Source of the DNA: Flavobacteriaceae bacterium
GTDB taxonomy: Bacteria > Bacteroidota > Bacteroidia > Flavobacteriales > Flavobacteriaceae
DNA: 64,000 nucleotides
Assembly: GCA_002707025.1 (NCBI GenBank)
Contig: PALG01000029.1
Location: 62,001 to 126,000, forward strand
Direction of reading: 5' to 3'
A model generated the notes under the pieces. It was not told the DNA's origin. It made no database searches and worked only from the letters and a program-made list of their open reading frames with translations. The position numbers and the translations under genes were made by a program. Below are positions 41,069 through 49,602 of the stretch, in pieces. How positions within the stretch are numbered: position 1 is the first letter of the stretch; each line of letters opens with the position of its first letter.

Positions 41069-42760
41069 CTATCGAATGAGTTTCTTGTATTTGATACGCT
41101 TCGGCATTAAATCGCCACCCAAACGTTTCTTTTTATTCTCCTCGTAATCACTAAAGCCGCCTTCAAAATAATATACCTCACTATTGCCTTCAAACGCTAA
41201 AATGTGTGTACAGATACGATCCAGGAACCAACGGTCGTGCGATATCACCACGGCACAACCCGCAAAGTTTTCCAAACCTTCTTCCAACGCACGAAGGGTG
41301 TTGACATCCAGATCGTTGGTAGGCTCATCCAACAACAAAACATTTCCTTCTTCTTTCAAGGTCATGGCCAAGTGCAAACGGTTACGCTCTCCCCCCGATA
41401 GCATGGAAACCTTTTTGTTTTGTTCGCTTCCCGAAAAATTAAATCGGCTTAAATACGCTCTGGAGTTAACTTCCCGTCCGCCCATCATTACCAATTCCTG
41501 CCCGTCGCTAAAATTCTCCCAAATGGTTTTATTGGGGTCGATGTTGGAGTGCGACTGATCCACATACGCAATCTTTGCGGTATCCCCTACCTCAAAAGTT
41601 CCTTTGTCCGGTTCAATTTCACCCATGATCATTTTAAAGATAGTGGTCTTACCGGCACCATTGGGACCAATCACGCCCACAATTCCTGCTTGGGGTAATT
41701 TAAAATTTAAGTCTTCGTACAGTAACTTCTCCCCAAAAGCTTTGGATACGCCTTTCGCCTCAATCACATTAGTTCCCAGTCGGGGACCATTGGGGATATA
41801 GATTTCCAGCTTTTCCTCTAACTGCTTTTGGTCTTGACTCATTAACTTATCATAGTTGTTCAAACGGGCCTTTTGCTTGCTCTGGCGCCCTTTAGGAGCC
41901 ATACGAACCCACTCCAACTCACGTTCCAAGGTTTTTTGACGCTTGCTCGCTTGTTTCTGTTCTTGGGCCATACGCTTCGACTTCTGGTCTAGCCAAGACG
42001 AATAATTGCCTTTCCACGGAATCCCTTCCCCTCGATCCAACTCTAAAATCCATCCAGCCACATTATCCAAGAAGTAACGATCGTGGGTCACGGCAATCAC
42101 CGTGCCTTTGTATTGTGCCAAATGATGTTCCAACCAATGTACGCTCTCGGCATCCAAGTGGTTGGTAGGCTCATCCAACAATAATACATCGGGCTCTTTC
42201 AAAAGCAAACGGCACAACGCCACTCTACGTCGTTCCCCACCCGAAAGTACGCCAATCTTTTTATCGGCTTCAGGCGTGCGCAACGCATCCATGGCAATCT
42301 CTAGTTTGGTATCCAGCTCCCAAGCATTGGTGGCGTCAATCTTATCTTGAAGTTTGGCTTGCTTATCCATAAGCTCCTGCATCTTATCAGGGTTTTCGTA
42401 CACTTCAGGCAATCCAAACATATCGTTGATCTTGTTGTATTCGTCCAATACATCCACGACTTCCTGAACCCCTTCCTTTACCACTTCAAGGACCGTTTTG
42501 TCTTCATCCAGTTGCGGCTCTTGTTCCAAATACCCAACCGTATACCCAGGTGCAAAAATCACATCACCCTGGTGGTTTTTATCCAACCCGGCAATGATTT
42601 TCAGCAACGTAGATTTACCACTTCCGTTTAAACCTAAAATTCCAATCTTGGCGCCGTAGAAAAAACTTAAATAAATGTTTTTTAAGACAGGGGTCTGGGC
42701 ATTTTGGTAAGTTTTGGTGACCCCAGACATCGAAAAGATTACTTTCTTATCGTCAGACAT
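41069..42760 (-). CDS. ettA: Energy-dependent translational throttle protein (ABC-F ATPase)
   Basis: The product (563 aa; E. coli EttA is 555) is an ABC-F ATPase that binds the ribosomal E site and gates translation according to ATP level. It has two ATPase cassettes, with Walker A GLNGSGKSTLLK (about 43) and GPNGAGKTTIFK (about 355). The signature motifs are LSGGERRRVALC and LSGGERNRLHLA, and the two Walker B regions are LLLDEPTNHLDAESV and LLLDEPTNDLDVNTL. The arm and linker regions typical of EttA are in place (NAWELDTKLEIAMDAL, RELEWVRMAPKGRQSKQKAR). It abuts the HAD gene downstream, and the small membrane-protein gene lies 28 bp upstream. Confidence 0.95.
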   Translation of the reverse strand: MSDDKKVIFSMSGVTKTYQNAQTPVLKNIYLSFFYGAKIGILGLNGSGKSTLLKIIAGLDKNHQGDVIFAPGYTVGYLEQEPQLDEDKTVLEVVKEGVQEVVDVLDEYNKINDMFGLPEVYENPDKMQELMDKQAKLQDKIDATNAWELDTKLEIAMDALRTPEADKKIGVLSGGERRRVALCRLLLKEPDVLLLDEPTNHLDAESVHWLEHHLAQYKGTVIAVTHDRYFLDNVAGWILELDRGEGIPWKGNYSSWLDQKSKRMAQEQKQASKRQKTLERELEWVRMAPKGRQSKQKARLNNYDKLMSQDQKQLEEKLEIYIPNGPRLGTNVIEAKGVSKAFGEKLLYEDLNFKLPQAGIVGVIGPNGAGKTTIFKMIMGEIEPDKGTFEVGDTAKIAYVDQSHSNIDPNKTIWENFSDGQELVMMGGREVNSRAYLSRFNFSGSEQNKKVSMLSGGERNRLHLAMTLKEEGNVLLLDEPTNDLDVNTLRALEEGLENFAGCAVVISHDRWFLDRICTHILAFEGNSEVYYFEGGFSDYEENKKKRLGGDLMPKRIKYKKLIR

Positions 42761-42788
42761 ATTGTAAAAAAGTGTTAGCTGTTATGTA

Positions 42789-42968
42789 TTAAACTCTTCC
42801 TTTTAGGGCATTAAACACCCAAGCAATGGCAAAAAAACCAATCCCTACCGAGGCAAAGCCCCAACCAGCCACTTCGTCATAACGAAATGCCCCTAAGGCA
42901 ATTAAACCACATCCAACCACAATCATGATAAAAGTGGCCCAAGCAAGTACAGTGTTTTTATTCATCAT
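42789..42968 (-). CDS. Small membrane protein (CAL67264-like)
   Basis: A 59-codon frame starts at ATG 42968 (MMNKNTVLAWATFIMIVVGC...) and ends at 42789. It has two hydrophobic helices (about 8-28 and 34-52) joined by FRYDEVAGW. The pattern matches the small membrane protein family found next to ettA in flavobacteria (first named from Gramella CAL67264), a recollection I could not check. It is too short to be called by simple length cut-offs but has clean codon usage and lies 28 bp upstream of ettA on the same strand. Function unknown. Confidence 0.7.
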   Translation of the reverse strand: MMNKNTVLAWATFIMIVVGCGLIALGAFRYDEVAGWGFASVGIGFFAIAWVFNALKGRV

Positions 42969-43116
42969 TTTTCAATCGCATTTTTGGGCGTTTCCCCGAA
43001 ACTATTCGGGGTCGGGCTTTCGGGGTTACACGGTAACTTCCCTCAATCCCTAACGCAGATTTAAGCAAATATCGGGAAATAATCACACAAATTAGGTATC
43101 ATTATAAGGCATTTCT

Positions 43117-43124
43117 TATTTTTG
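43117..43124 (+). promoter_or_regulatory. -7 box for the carboxylase gene
   Basis: TATTTTTG, a perfect TAnnTTTG match, 17 bp upstream of the ATG at 43142. Confidence 0.55.
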
Positions 43125-43141
43125 AAGAAATACAACATGCT

Positions 43142-44770
43142 ATGGATATCAACTTCAATAAAAACGAAGATCATAACAAACTCTTAGTCTCCGACTTACG
43201 GAAAAAATTAGCTAAAGTACGGCAAGGAGGCGGCCCCAAACGTATTGAAAAGCACCACGAAAAAGGCAAGATGACGGCTCGGGAACGTATCGATTATTTA
43301 TTGGACGAGAAAAAAGCCTCTATAGAGATTGGCGCCTTTGCCGGCGATGGCATGTACGAAGAGCACGGAGGATGCCCCAGTGGTGGCGTCGTGGTAAAGA
43401 TAGGATACGTGCAAGGGCAACAGTGTATTGTAGTGGCCAACGATGCCACCGTAAAAGCGGGAGCCTGGTTTCCCATCACCGGAAAAAAGAACCTTCGGGC
43501 ACAGGAGATTTCCATAGAGAACAAATTACCCATCATCTATTTGGTGGACAGTGCCGGGGTGTACCTACCCATGCAGGATGAAATCTTTCCAGATAAGGAA
43601 AACTTTGGAAGGATTTTCAGAAACAATGCCATTATGAGCAGTATGGGAATTACCCAAATTGCGGCCGTGATGGGCAGCTGTGTTGCCGGAGGCGCCTATT
43701 TGCCCATTATGAGCGATGAAGCCTTAATCGTCGATAAAACGGGGAGCATCTTCCTTGCGGGAAGCTATTTGGTTAAAGCGGCCATAGGTGAAAGTATTGA
43801 TAACGAAACCCTGGGCGGTGCTACAACGCATTGTGAAATTAGCGGGGTGACCGATTACAAAGCGAAGGATGATAAAGATGCGCTGGATATCATTAAAAAT
43901 ATCGTTTCCAAGATAGGAGCTCCCGAAAACGCAGGCTTTAACCGAGTAAAAGCAGTAAAACCGAAAGAAAAACCCGAAGAAATTTATGGCATCGTACCAA
44001 AATCCCGTGCCGATCAGTACGATATGTTGGAAGTGATCAAACGTTTGGTAGATGATTCCGAGTTTGAACAATACAAAGAAGGTTACGGAAAAACCATTCT
44101 TACCGGCTACGCCCGAATTGACGGTTGGGCAGTGGGTATCGTTGCCAATCAGCGTAAAGTAGTAAAGACCAAAAAAGGGGAAATGCAGTTTGGCGGAGTT
44201 ATTTACAGCGACAGTGCCGATAAGGCCACACGCTTTATTGCCAATTGCAATCAGAAGAAAATACCCCTCGTTTTCCTTCAGGATGTTTCAGGATTTATGG
44301 TGGGAAGCAAGAGCGAACACGGTGGAATCATTAAAGATGGCGCCAAGATGGTAAATGCCGTGAGCAATAGCGTAGTTCCAAAGTTTACGATAATTATTGG
44401 AAATTCATACGGCGCAGGGAATTATGCCATGTGTGGAAAAGCCTACGATCCCCGGTTGATTGCTGCTTGGCCCAGTGCCGAATTGGCCGTGATGAGTGGC
44501 AACAGTGCCGCAAAAGTGTTGCTTCAAATTGAAACCGCATCCTTAAAAAAACAAGGAAAGAAACTTTCCGAAGCCGATGAAAAAGATCTTTACGACAAGA
44601 TAAAAGCACGTTACGACGAACAAATTTCACCGTATTACGCTGCGGCACGTATTTGGACCGATGCGATAATAGAACCTACCGAAACCCGCACTTGGATTTC
44701 CATGGGGATTGAGGCTGCCAATCATGCCCCCATTGAAAAACCCTTTAACTTAGGGGTTATTCAGGTATAA
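43142..44770 (+). CDS. Acyl-CoA carboxylase carboxyltransferase (beta) subunit
   Basis: The product (542 aa) carries both crotonase-like halves of a biotin-dependent carboxyltransferase. Seen: GKMTARERIDYLLD near 45, YLVDSAGVYLPMQDE near 143, GSCVAGGAYLPIMSDEALIV near 180, the FLQDVSGFMVGSKSEHGGIIKDGAKMVNAV region near 380, and IIGNSYGAGNYAMCGKAYDPR near 420. It resembles methylcrotonyl- and propionyl-CoA carboxylase beta subunits; the AGVYLP motif leans to methylcrotonyl-CoA, but I cannot settle the substrate. No biotin carboxylase subunit is adjacent, so the alpha subunit must be elsewhere. It has its own promoter. Confidence 0.92.
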   Translation: MDINFNKNEDHNKLLVSDLRKKLAKVRQGGGPKRIEKHHEKGKMTARERIDYLLDEKKASIEIGAFAGDGMYEEHGGCPSGGVVVKIGYVQGQQCIVVANDATVKAGAWFPITGKKNLRAQEISIENKLPIIYLVDSAGVYLPMQDEIFPDKENFGRIFRNNAIMSSMGITQIAAVMGSCVAGGAYLPIMSDEALIVDKTGSIFLAGSYLVKAAIGESIDNETLGGATTHCEISGVTDYKAKDDKDALDIIKNIVSKIGAPENAGFNRVKAVKPKEKPEEIYGIVPKSRADQYDMLEVIKRLVDDSEFEQYKEGYGKTILTGYARIDGWAVGIVANQRKVVKTKKGEMQFGGVIYSDSADKATRFIANCNQKKIPLVFLQDVSGFMVGSKSEHGGIIKDGAKMVNAVSNSVVPKFTIIIGNSYGAGNYAMCGKAYDPRLIAAWPSAELAVMSGNSAAKVLLQIETASLKKQGKKLSEADEKDLYDKIKARYDEQISPYYAAARIWTDAIIEPTETRTWISMGIEAANHAPIEKPFNLGVIQV

Positions 44771-44857
44771 ATTTTTCAGAAAAGAAAAGCTTAAAAAAGC
44801 TTTAACACTATTTCTTGAAGGCAAAGGGTATCTTTAACGCTTAACCATTTTTAATGT

Positions 44858-46384
44858 ATGATCAGTAATATTGAAAATATTGAGCTGTCATTTTTAAGCC
44901 TTTCCGATTACAAAGAGCTAAAAAAAACCATGGTGGCTTCCTATCCTACCCTTCCTGAAATGTATTGGGAAGAGTCGCAAATCAAAAAATTGATTGATAT
45001 TTTTCCTGAAGGGCAAGTGGTCATTAAAGTAAATAACCAAATTGCCGGCTGCGCCCTTTCCATTATTGTAGATTACGACCTTTTTGAAGACGGACATACG
45101 TATGATGAAGTCACGGGAAAAGAAACCTTTAGCACACATACCAACGATGGCGATCGGCTTTACGGAATTGACGTTTTTATTAAACCAGACTTTCGCGGAC
45201 TTCGCCTGGGTAGAAGATTATACGACTACCGAAAGGAGCTCGCCGAGAGATGGAACTTAAAAGGGGTCGCTTTTGGAGGCAGGATTCCCAATTACCATAA
45301 ATACAAAGAGGAGTTAACCCCAAAGGAATACATTGATAAAGTTCGGAAAAAGGAAATTCATGACCCCGTACTTAATTTTCAGATTTCCAACGACTTCCAC
45401 CCTTCCAAAGTAATGCGAAATTATTTGAAGGGGGATACCGATTCTGAAGATATTGCCGTACTACTGGAGTGGGATAATGTATTATATGAAAAGGAAACGG
45501 AAGTCCCCAGTACCATCAAAAAAGTGGTTCGCTTAGGATTGGTGCAATGGCAAATGCGGCCCTATAAAGGAATGCCCGAATTGATGCAACAAATTGAGTT
45601 TTTTGTAGATTCTATTTCAGGGTATCGCTGTGATTTTGCCTTGTTTCCTGAATTTTTCATGACGCCACTCATGGCAGAAGACAATCATTTGGACCCACAT
45701 CAAGCCATTCGAAAACTCGCAGACCATTCCCCTGTTTTATTGAAGAAATTTTCAGAATTGGCGATTTCAAGCAATATCAACATCATTACTGGTTCTATGC
45801 CCGAAATTAAAGATGGAAACCTTTATAATGTGGGTTATCTATGTAAAAGAGATGGAGGGATTGAACGCTATGAAAAATTGCATGTTACTCCCGATGAAGC
45901 CAAGATTTGGGGGTTGCAGGGAGGAAGCTCCTTGAAAGTATTCGATACCGATTGTGGGAAAATTGGGGTACTTATTTGTTATGATTCCGAATTTCCAGAG
46001 TTAAGCCGTTTGCTAGCCGATGAAGGGATGGATATTCTCTTTGTTCCGTTTTTAACCGATACGCAAAATGGTTATTCCCGCGTGCGCCTGTGTGCGCAGG
46101 CCCGTGCCATTGAAAATGAGTGTTATGTGGCTATTGCGGGGAGTGTAGGGAACCTTCCGAAGGTGCATAATATGGACATGCAATTTGCCCAATCCATGGT
46201 GTTTACGCCATGCGATTTTGCCTTTCCGGCCAATGGCATAAAAGCCGAAGCAACCCCCAACACGGAAATGATTCTCATAGCCGATGTGGATATTGACTTG
46301 CTGCGACAGCTCAACCAATTTGGTAGTGTAAGAAACCTGAAAGACCGAAGAACCGATTTATTTCAGCTGAAAAAATCCACCTAA
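44858..46384 (+). CDS. GNAT acetyltransferase-nitrilase fusion protein
   Basis: The product (508 aa) joins an N-terminal GNAT domain (about 1-205) to a C-terminal carbon-nitrogen hydrolase (about 225-505). The GNAT part has the acetyl-CoA loop region DFRGLRLGRRLYDYRKEL. The nitrilase part has the Glu-Lys-Cys triad: Glu in FALFPEFFMTP (about 268), Lys in ERYEKLHVTPDEA (about 342) and Cys in GVLICYDSEFPEL (about 376). This two-domain arrangement is known in Bacteroidota and other phyla, but its substrate is not established. A TATCTTTA element about 22 bp upstream is a possible -7 box. The end overlaps the convergent M24 gene by 4 bp. Confidence 0.9.
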   Translation: MISNIENIELSFLSLSDYKELKKTMVASYPTLPEMYWEESQIKKLIDIFPEGQVVIKVNNQIAGCALSIIVDYDLFEDGHTYDEVTGKETFSTHTNDGDRLYGIDVFIKPDFRGLRLGRRLYDYRKELAERWNLKGVAFGGRIPNYHKYKEELTPKEYIDKVRKKEIHDPVLNFQISNDFHPSKVMRNYLKGDTDSEDIAVLLEWDNVLYEKETEVPSTIKKVVRLGLVQWQMRPYKGMPELMQQIEFFVDSISGYRCDFALFPEFFMTPLMAEDNHLDPHQAIRKLADHSPVLLKKFSELAISSNINIITGSMPEIKDGNLYNVGYLCKRDGGIERYEKLHVTPDEAKIWGLQGGSSLKVFDTDCGKIGVLICYDSEFPELSRLLADEGMDILFVPFLTDTQNGYSRVRLCAQARAIENECYVAIAGSVGNLPKVHNMDMQFAQSMVFTPCDFAFPANGIKAEATPNTEMILIADVDIDLLRQLNQFGSVRNLKDRRTDLFQLKKST

Positions 46385-47733
46385 CGCACCGCTTTTATTT
46401 TTTCTTGCCGTTGGTTCACATACCGAAAGCCATTTTTTCCATAGAAACCTGCTTCCTCCAGCATGATTCGAATGTCCTTATTCCATTCGTCTAGATGCAC
46501 GGTTGTATTCAATTCAATAGCATATACCGTGTTGTAATGCAATGGGTAATCCCCATTTACAGGAACGCCGCCTTGGGAATCCCACATCCCAAAAGTAGTG
46601 CCCGCACTATGCCCATACGTACCCAGCGGGTGGGTATAGATGGCAGGGCGCAATCCTTCTTCTTTCCCCTCTTGTAAAGATTTTAGCAACACCTCATTTC
46701 CCGTTTTCCCATATTCAAAATTATGGGTAAAAATATCCTGTACACGGTTGCCCAATTTGAAGGCTTCCTGCAAGAAATCGGGTACTTCCGTTTCCCCTTC
46801 TTTTAAAACATAGGCATGCTGTTGGCAATCGGAATTTAGCCCGATGTAGGTAATACCAAAATCGCAATGCAACAAATCCCCAGGCAAGATCACGTTATCA
46901 GGTTTTCCTTTACTGAAAGATTCAATATGGCTTTTTAAGGCTTCATTTTTTCTCTGAATATCAATGGTGGGGTGAAACCAGGTTTCCAGCCCTAAATCGG
47001 TTACCTTCTGGCGCATCCACCAAACCACATCTTCGGTAGTGGTAGTTCCGGGAGTAATTACTTTGGAAGAGAATGCTTCATCGATAATATTATGGGTAAT
47101 TGTCACCAATTCTTCATAAAGTTTCATCTCCTTTTCGGTACGGGTTTCAATCCACGCTATGGCTAATTTTTCGGCGGAAACCACCTTTTTGTCCAAATGG
47201 TCGGGAAGCGCCTTCATTAATTCCTCATAGTCAGTTTTTACCAATCCATCTGCCAATCCGAAGTATTCCGAATAATTGACTCCAATTTTAGAGGGGTTCC
47301 GCTCTTTAATAATTTCTACCAAGCGCGCCCATTGGTTGGGTTGCTTCTCCTTATCCCAAGCCGAAGTAATGTTTTCCCCTACATCGTAACGGGCCACCGC
47401 TAGTTTTTCAATGGAATTGACTTCTTTATCCCTGTAAAATACCAAAATGGTTCTTCTTCGGGCATTGAGCCATGTAGCAGGCAGCATGGTCTTGATCACC
47501 GGATCTTCGTTGTATTCCCTGGAGATGACCAACCACATATCGATTTCAGAAGCATCCATTAATTGGGGTAGCAAATTATTAAACCGGTCGGCAAGAATTT
47601 CATCACGTAGTTGGGCACGATCGCGTTCGGGAAGGATTTGGGAGAATGTGGTTTGCATCGTGAAGAGTCCCAACAAACATACCAAGATGTTTTTTGAAAC
47701 TATTAATTTTGTATTTTTAGGTATGAGCTTCAT
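46381..47733 (-). CDS. Exported M24-family metallopeptidase (Xaa-Pro aminopeptidase-like)
   Basis: The product (450 aa) has a signal peptide (ILVCLLGLFTMQTTFSQ) and a pita-bread fold peptidase domain. Metal-ligand contexts seen are LLHCDFGITYIGLNSDCQQHAYV (near 290), HPLGTYGHSAGTTFGM (near 370), and YAIELNTTVHLDEW (near 405), in the order Asp-Asp-His-Glu of M24. The N-terminal domain includes NARRRTILVFYRDKE. It probably cleaves peptides with a proline in position 2, in the periplasm, although some relatives have other activities. The start at 47733 overlaps the divergent SGNH gene by about 11 bp. Confidence 0.9.
   Translation of the reverse strand: MKLIPKNTKLIVSKNILVCLLGLFTMQTTFSQILPERDRAQLRDEILADRFNNLLPQLMDASEIDMWLVISREYNEDPVIKTMLPATWLNARRRTILVFYRDKEVNSIEKLAVARYDVGENITSAWDKEKQPNQWARLVEIIKERNPSKIGVNYSEYFGLADGLVKTDYEELMKALPDHLDKKVVSAEKLAIAWIETRTEKEMKLYEELVTITHNIIDEAFSSKVITPGTTTTEDVVWWMRQKVTDLGLETWFHPTIDIQRKNEALKSHIESFSKGKPDNVILPGDLLHCDFGITYIGLNSDCQQHAYVLKEGETEVPDFLQEAFKLGNRVQDIFTHNFEYGKTGNEVLLKSLQEGKEEGLRPAIYTHPLGTYGHSAGTTFGMWDSQGGVPVNGDYPLHYNTVYAIELNTTVHLDEWNKDIRIMLEEAGFYGKNGFRYVNQRQEKIKAVR
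47704..47711 (+). promoter_or_regulatory. -7 box for the SGNH lipoprotein gene, inside the M24 gene
   Basis: TAATTTTG, a perfect TAnnTTTG match, 11 bp upstream of the ATG at 47723. It lies within the first codons of the M24 gene on the opposite strand, so the two divergent genes have overlapping 5' ends. Confidence 0.5.
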
Positions 47734-48496
47734 GCAAAGATTGTTTTGTGTTCTGTTACTAATTTTTGGCTCTTGCAGTCAAGAAACCGATTCCTCTTTG
47801 CAAAATACTGAAAATACCCAAAATAACAACCATCAGGAAAATCAGGACGAAGCAGAAAGCATTCTATTTATTGGTAATAGCTTGAGCTTTTTCAATAATG
47901 GTGTTGATTTTCATATAAACAATTTTTACGATCTGGGGGAAGTTAATAACGGAACCTATCACCTAGAATTATCGGCACTACCGGGCTATACTTTACAAAA
48001 CCATTTGAACCACCTTGCCACACAAAACCAAATAAATTCCAGATCCTGGCAAAAAGTAATCCTCCAAGAAAACGGTATTGAAGTGATAGAACATCCTGAA
48101 GCAAGTTTTGAATCATTTAGGGAATTTGCCAACTTGTTTCAATCGAAACCTACACAAGTCTATCTTTTCATGACCTGGGCCTATGAAGGGCATCCTGAAA
48201 TGACCCAGCAATTATATGACTTTTATAAAAGTGTGGCCGATGAAACTGGGTTTGTTTTAATTCCCGTAGGTCTTGGTTGGCGGGATTTAACCCTTTCCTT
48301 TCCAGAGATCAACTTATTGAATCAGGATGGGGTACATCCTAGTTTACAGGGAACTTTTTTTAGTAGTGCTATGATTTTTGAAGTGATTTCGGGGCAGTTG
48401 TCTTCTCAAAACCCTTACAACGCTAATTTAACCGAAGCTCAAGCAACAACCTTAAAAAATCAAGCCTCTGAAGCTTTAGTGAATTATTATTACTGA
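47723..48496 (+). CDS. SGNH-hydrolase-like lipoprotein
   Basis: The product (257 aa) has a lipoprotein signal with lipobox IFGSC (Cys18) and an Asn/Gln/Glu-rich linker. The SGNH-like domain that follows has the nucleophile Ser in SILFIGNSLSFFNNG (about 55), and block V is in LNQDGVHPSLQGTFFSS (Asp/His near 202-205). It resembles the DUF4886/SGNH group of putative carbohydrate esterases. A longer frame extends to 47447 in the opposite strand of the M24 gene, but it is a shadow; the promoter at 47704 and the signal peptide set the start at 47723 (or at 47732). Confidence 0.85.
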   Translation: MSFMQRLFCVLLLIFGSCSQETDSSLQNTENTQNNNHQENQDEAESILFIGNSLSFFNNGVDFHINNFYDLGEVNNGTYHLELSALPGYTLQNHLNHLATQNQINSRSWQKVILQENGIEVIEHPEASFESFREFANLFQSKPTQVYLFMTWAYEGHPEMTQQLYDFYKSVADETGFVLIPVGLGWRDLTLSFPEINLLNQDGVHPSLQGTFFSSAMIFEVISGQLSSQNPYNANLTEAQATTLKNQASEALVNYYY

Positions 48497-48512
48497 ATGC
48501 CCTTAAAATGAA

Positions 48513-49592
48513 TTATTTGCGATACCTGCGAAGTACTTCACTAATCTGGGATCGCTTTATTTTACCCGTTTCGGTATAAGGAAATTTAGAAAGTGTGTAT
48601 ACTTTTTTAGGACGTTCGTAGGGTTCCAGCACCGTAAAGATTTCTGCGTAATCCGATGGGGTTTCAGAAGTATCTTCTACCACCAAAATCACCTTTTGTC
48701 CAAGCGCGGGATCTTCTTCCGAAGCTATGATAAAAGGACAGGAAATCTTGGAGCGAAGCTTTCTTTCGATGGTCTCCGGATTTAATTTTACGCCACCACT
48801 ATTGATAACAAAGTCGTAACGTCCCAACCACTTAAAGGAAATGGGAGAGATTAATTCTACCAAATCATTGGTCACTACCTCAACATCAGAAATTTTGGGG
48901 GCTTGAATGACCAAGCATCCTCGGTCATCGGTCCTAAACTTCACGTTGGGCAATGCGTAATATACTTCCGATCGGGCAAAACCATTAATTCTGCGGGCCG
49001 CCACATGCGTAATGGTCTCGGTCATGCCGTAGGTAGCAAAAGCTTCTACAGGAAGCTCTTGAAGCATTCCTTCCAGCTCTTCCGATACTTCCCCTCCCCC
49101 AATTATGATTTTTTTCACCTTATCCAGCGCCTCAATAGAGTGGTATAACTGATAAGGAACCAGTGCCACAAAATCATACGGATTGTCATACTCCACCAAG
49201 GCATCCTTTTCGGGTGCCACCACATGTAAATCCCACCCCAGAACCATTCCGCGTACCAACATCATTTTACCAGCGATATAGTCTGAAGAGAGACATAACA
49301 AAGCCTTCGTTCCCTCCCCCACTTTAAAGTAGCCACCCGTTGCAATGGCACTTTGAATCATTTGCTCTTTTTTAAGTTGGATGGTTTTGGGAGTTCCGGT
49401 AGAACCTGAGGTTTGAACGGTGATGTATTCTTTGAAGTTAAGCCATTCTTCCAAAAAATTGGCCATGCTTACTTCAAAATCATCGCCTTCCTGTTGAAGA
49501 CCATCGGCAAAATTAAGGAGTTCTTCCGCATTGCTGAAGGAGAGCCCATTTAACTGAAACTTTGGGTGAATGTAAGGTGAGGTTGGTTTCAA
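48513..49592 (-). CDS. menE: O-succinylbenzoate--CoA ligase (AMP-binding)
   Basis: The product (359 aa) activates O-succinylbenzoate with ATP and CoA for menaquinone synthesis. Seen: the P-loop motif YITVQTSGSTGTPKTIQL near residue 57, YGMTETITHVAARRIN near 190, GRYDFVINSGGVKLNPETIE near 255, and the catalytic Lys in TETGKIKRSQ at the C-terminus. It is shorter than many MenE proteins (about 450 aa), as is usual in flavobacteria. The start appears to be TTG at 49592, 8 bp after the CPBP gene stop; no ATG is available before residue 43. It is the last gene of the menA-menE operon. Confidence 0.93.
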   Translation of the reverse strand: MKPTSPYIHPKFQLNGLSFSNAEELLNFADGLQQEGDDFEVSMANFLEEWLNFKEYITVQTSGSTGTPKTIQLKKEQMIQSAIATGGYFKVGEGTKALLCLSSDYIAGKMMLVRGMVLGWDLHVVAPEKDALVEYDNPYDFVALVPYQLYHSIEALDKVKKIIIGGGEVSEELEGMLQELPVEAFATYGMTETITHVAARRINGFARSEVYYALPNVKFRTDDRGCLVIQAPKISDVEVVTNDLVELISPISFKWLGRYDFVINSGGVKLNPETIERKLRSKISCPFIIASEEDPALGQKVILVVEDTSETPSDYAEIFTVLEPYERPKKVYTLSKFPYTETGKIKRSQISEVLRRYRK

Positions 49593-49602
49593 GTTTCGTG
49601 TA

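Noticed and set aside
47447-47722. N-terminal extension of the SGNH gene
   Set aside because: It is antisense to the M24 gene and precedes a perfect promoter box and a proper lipoprotein signal at 47723.
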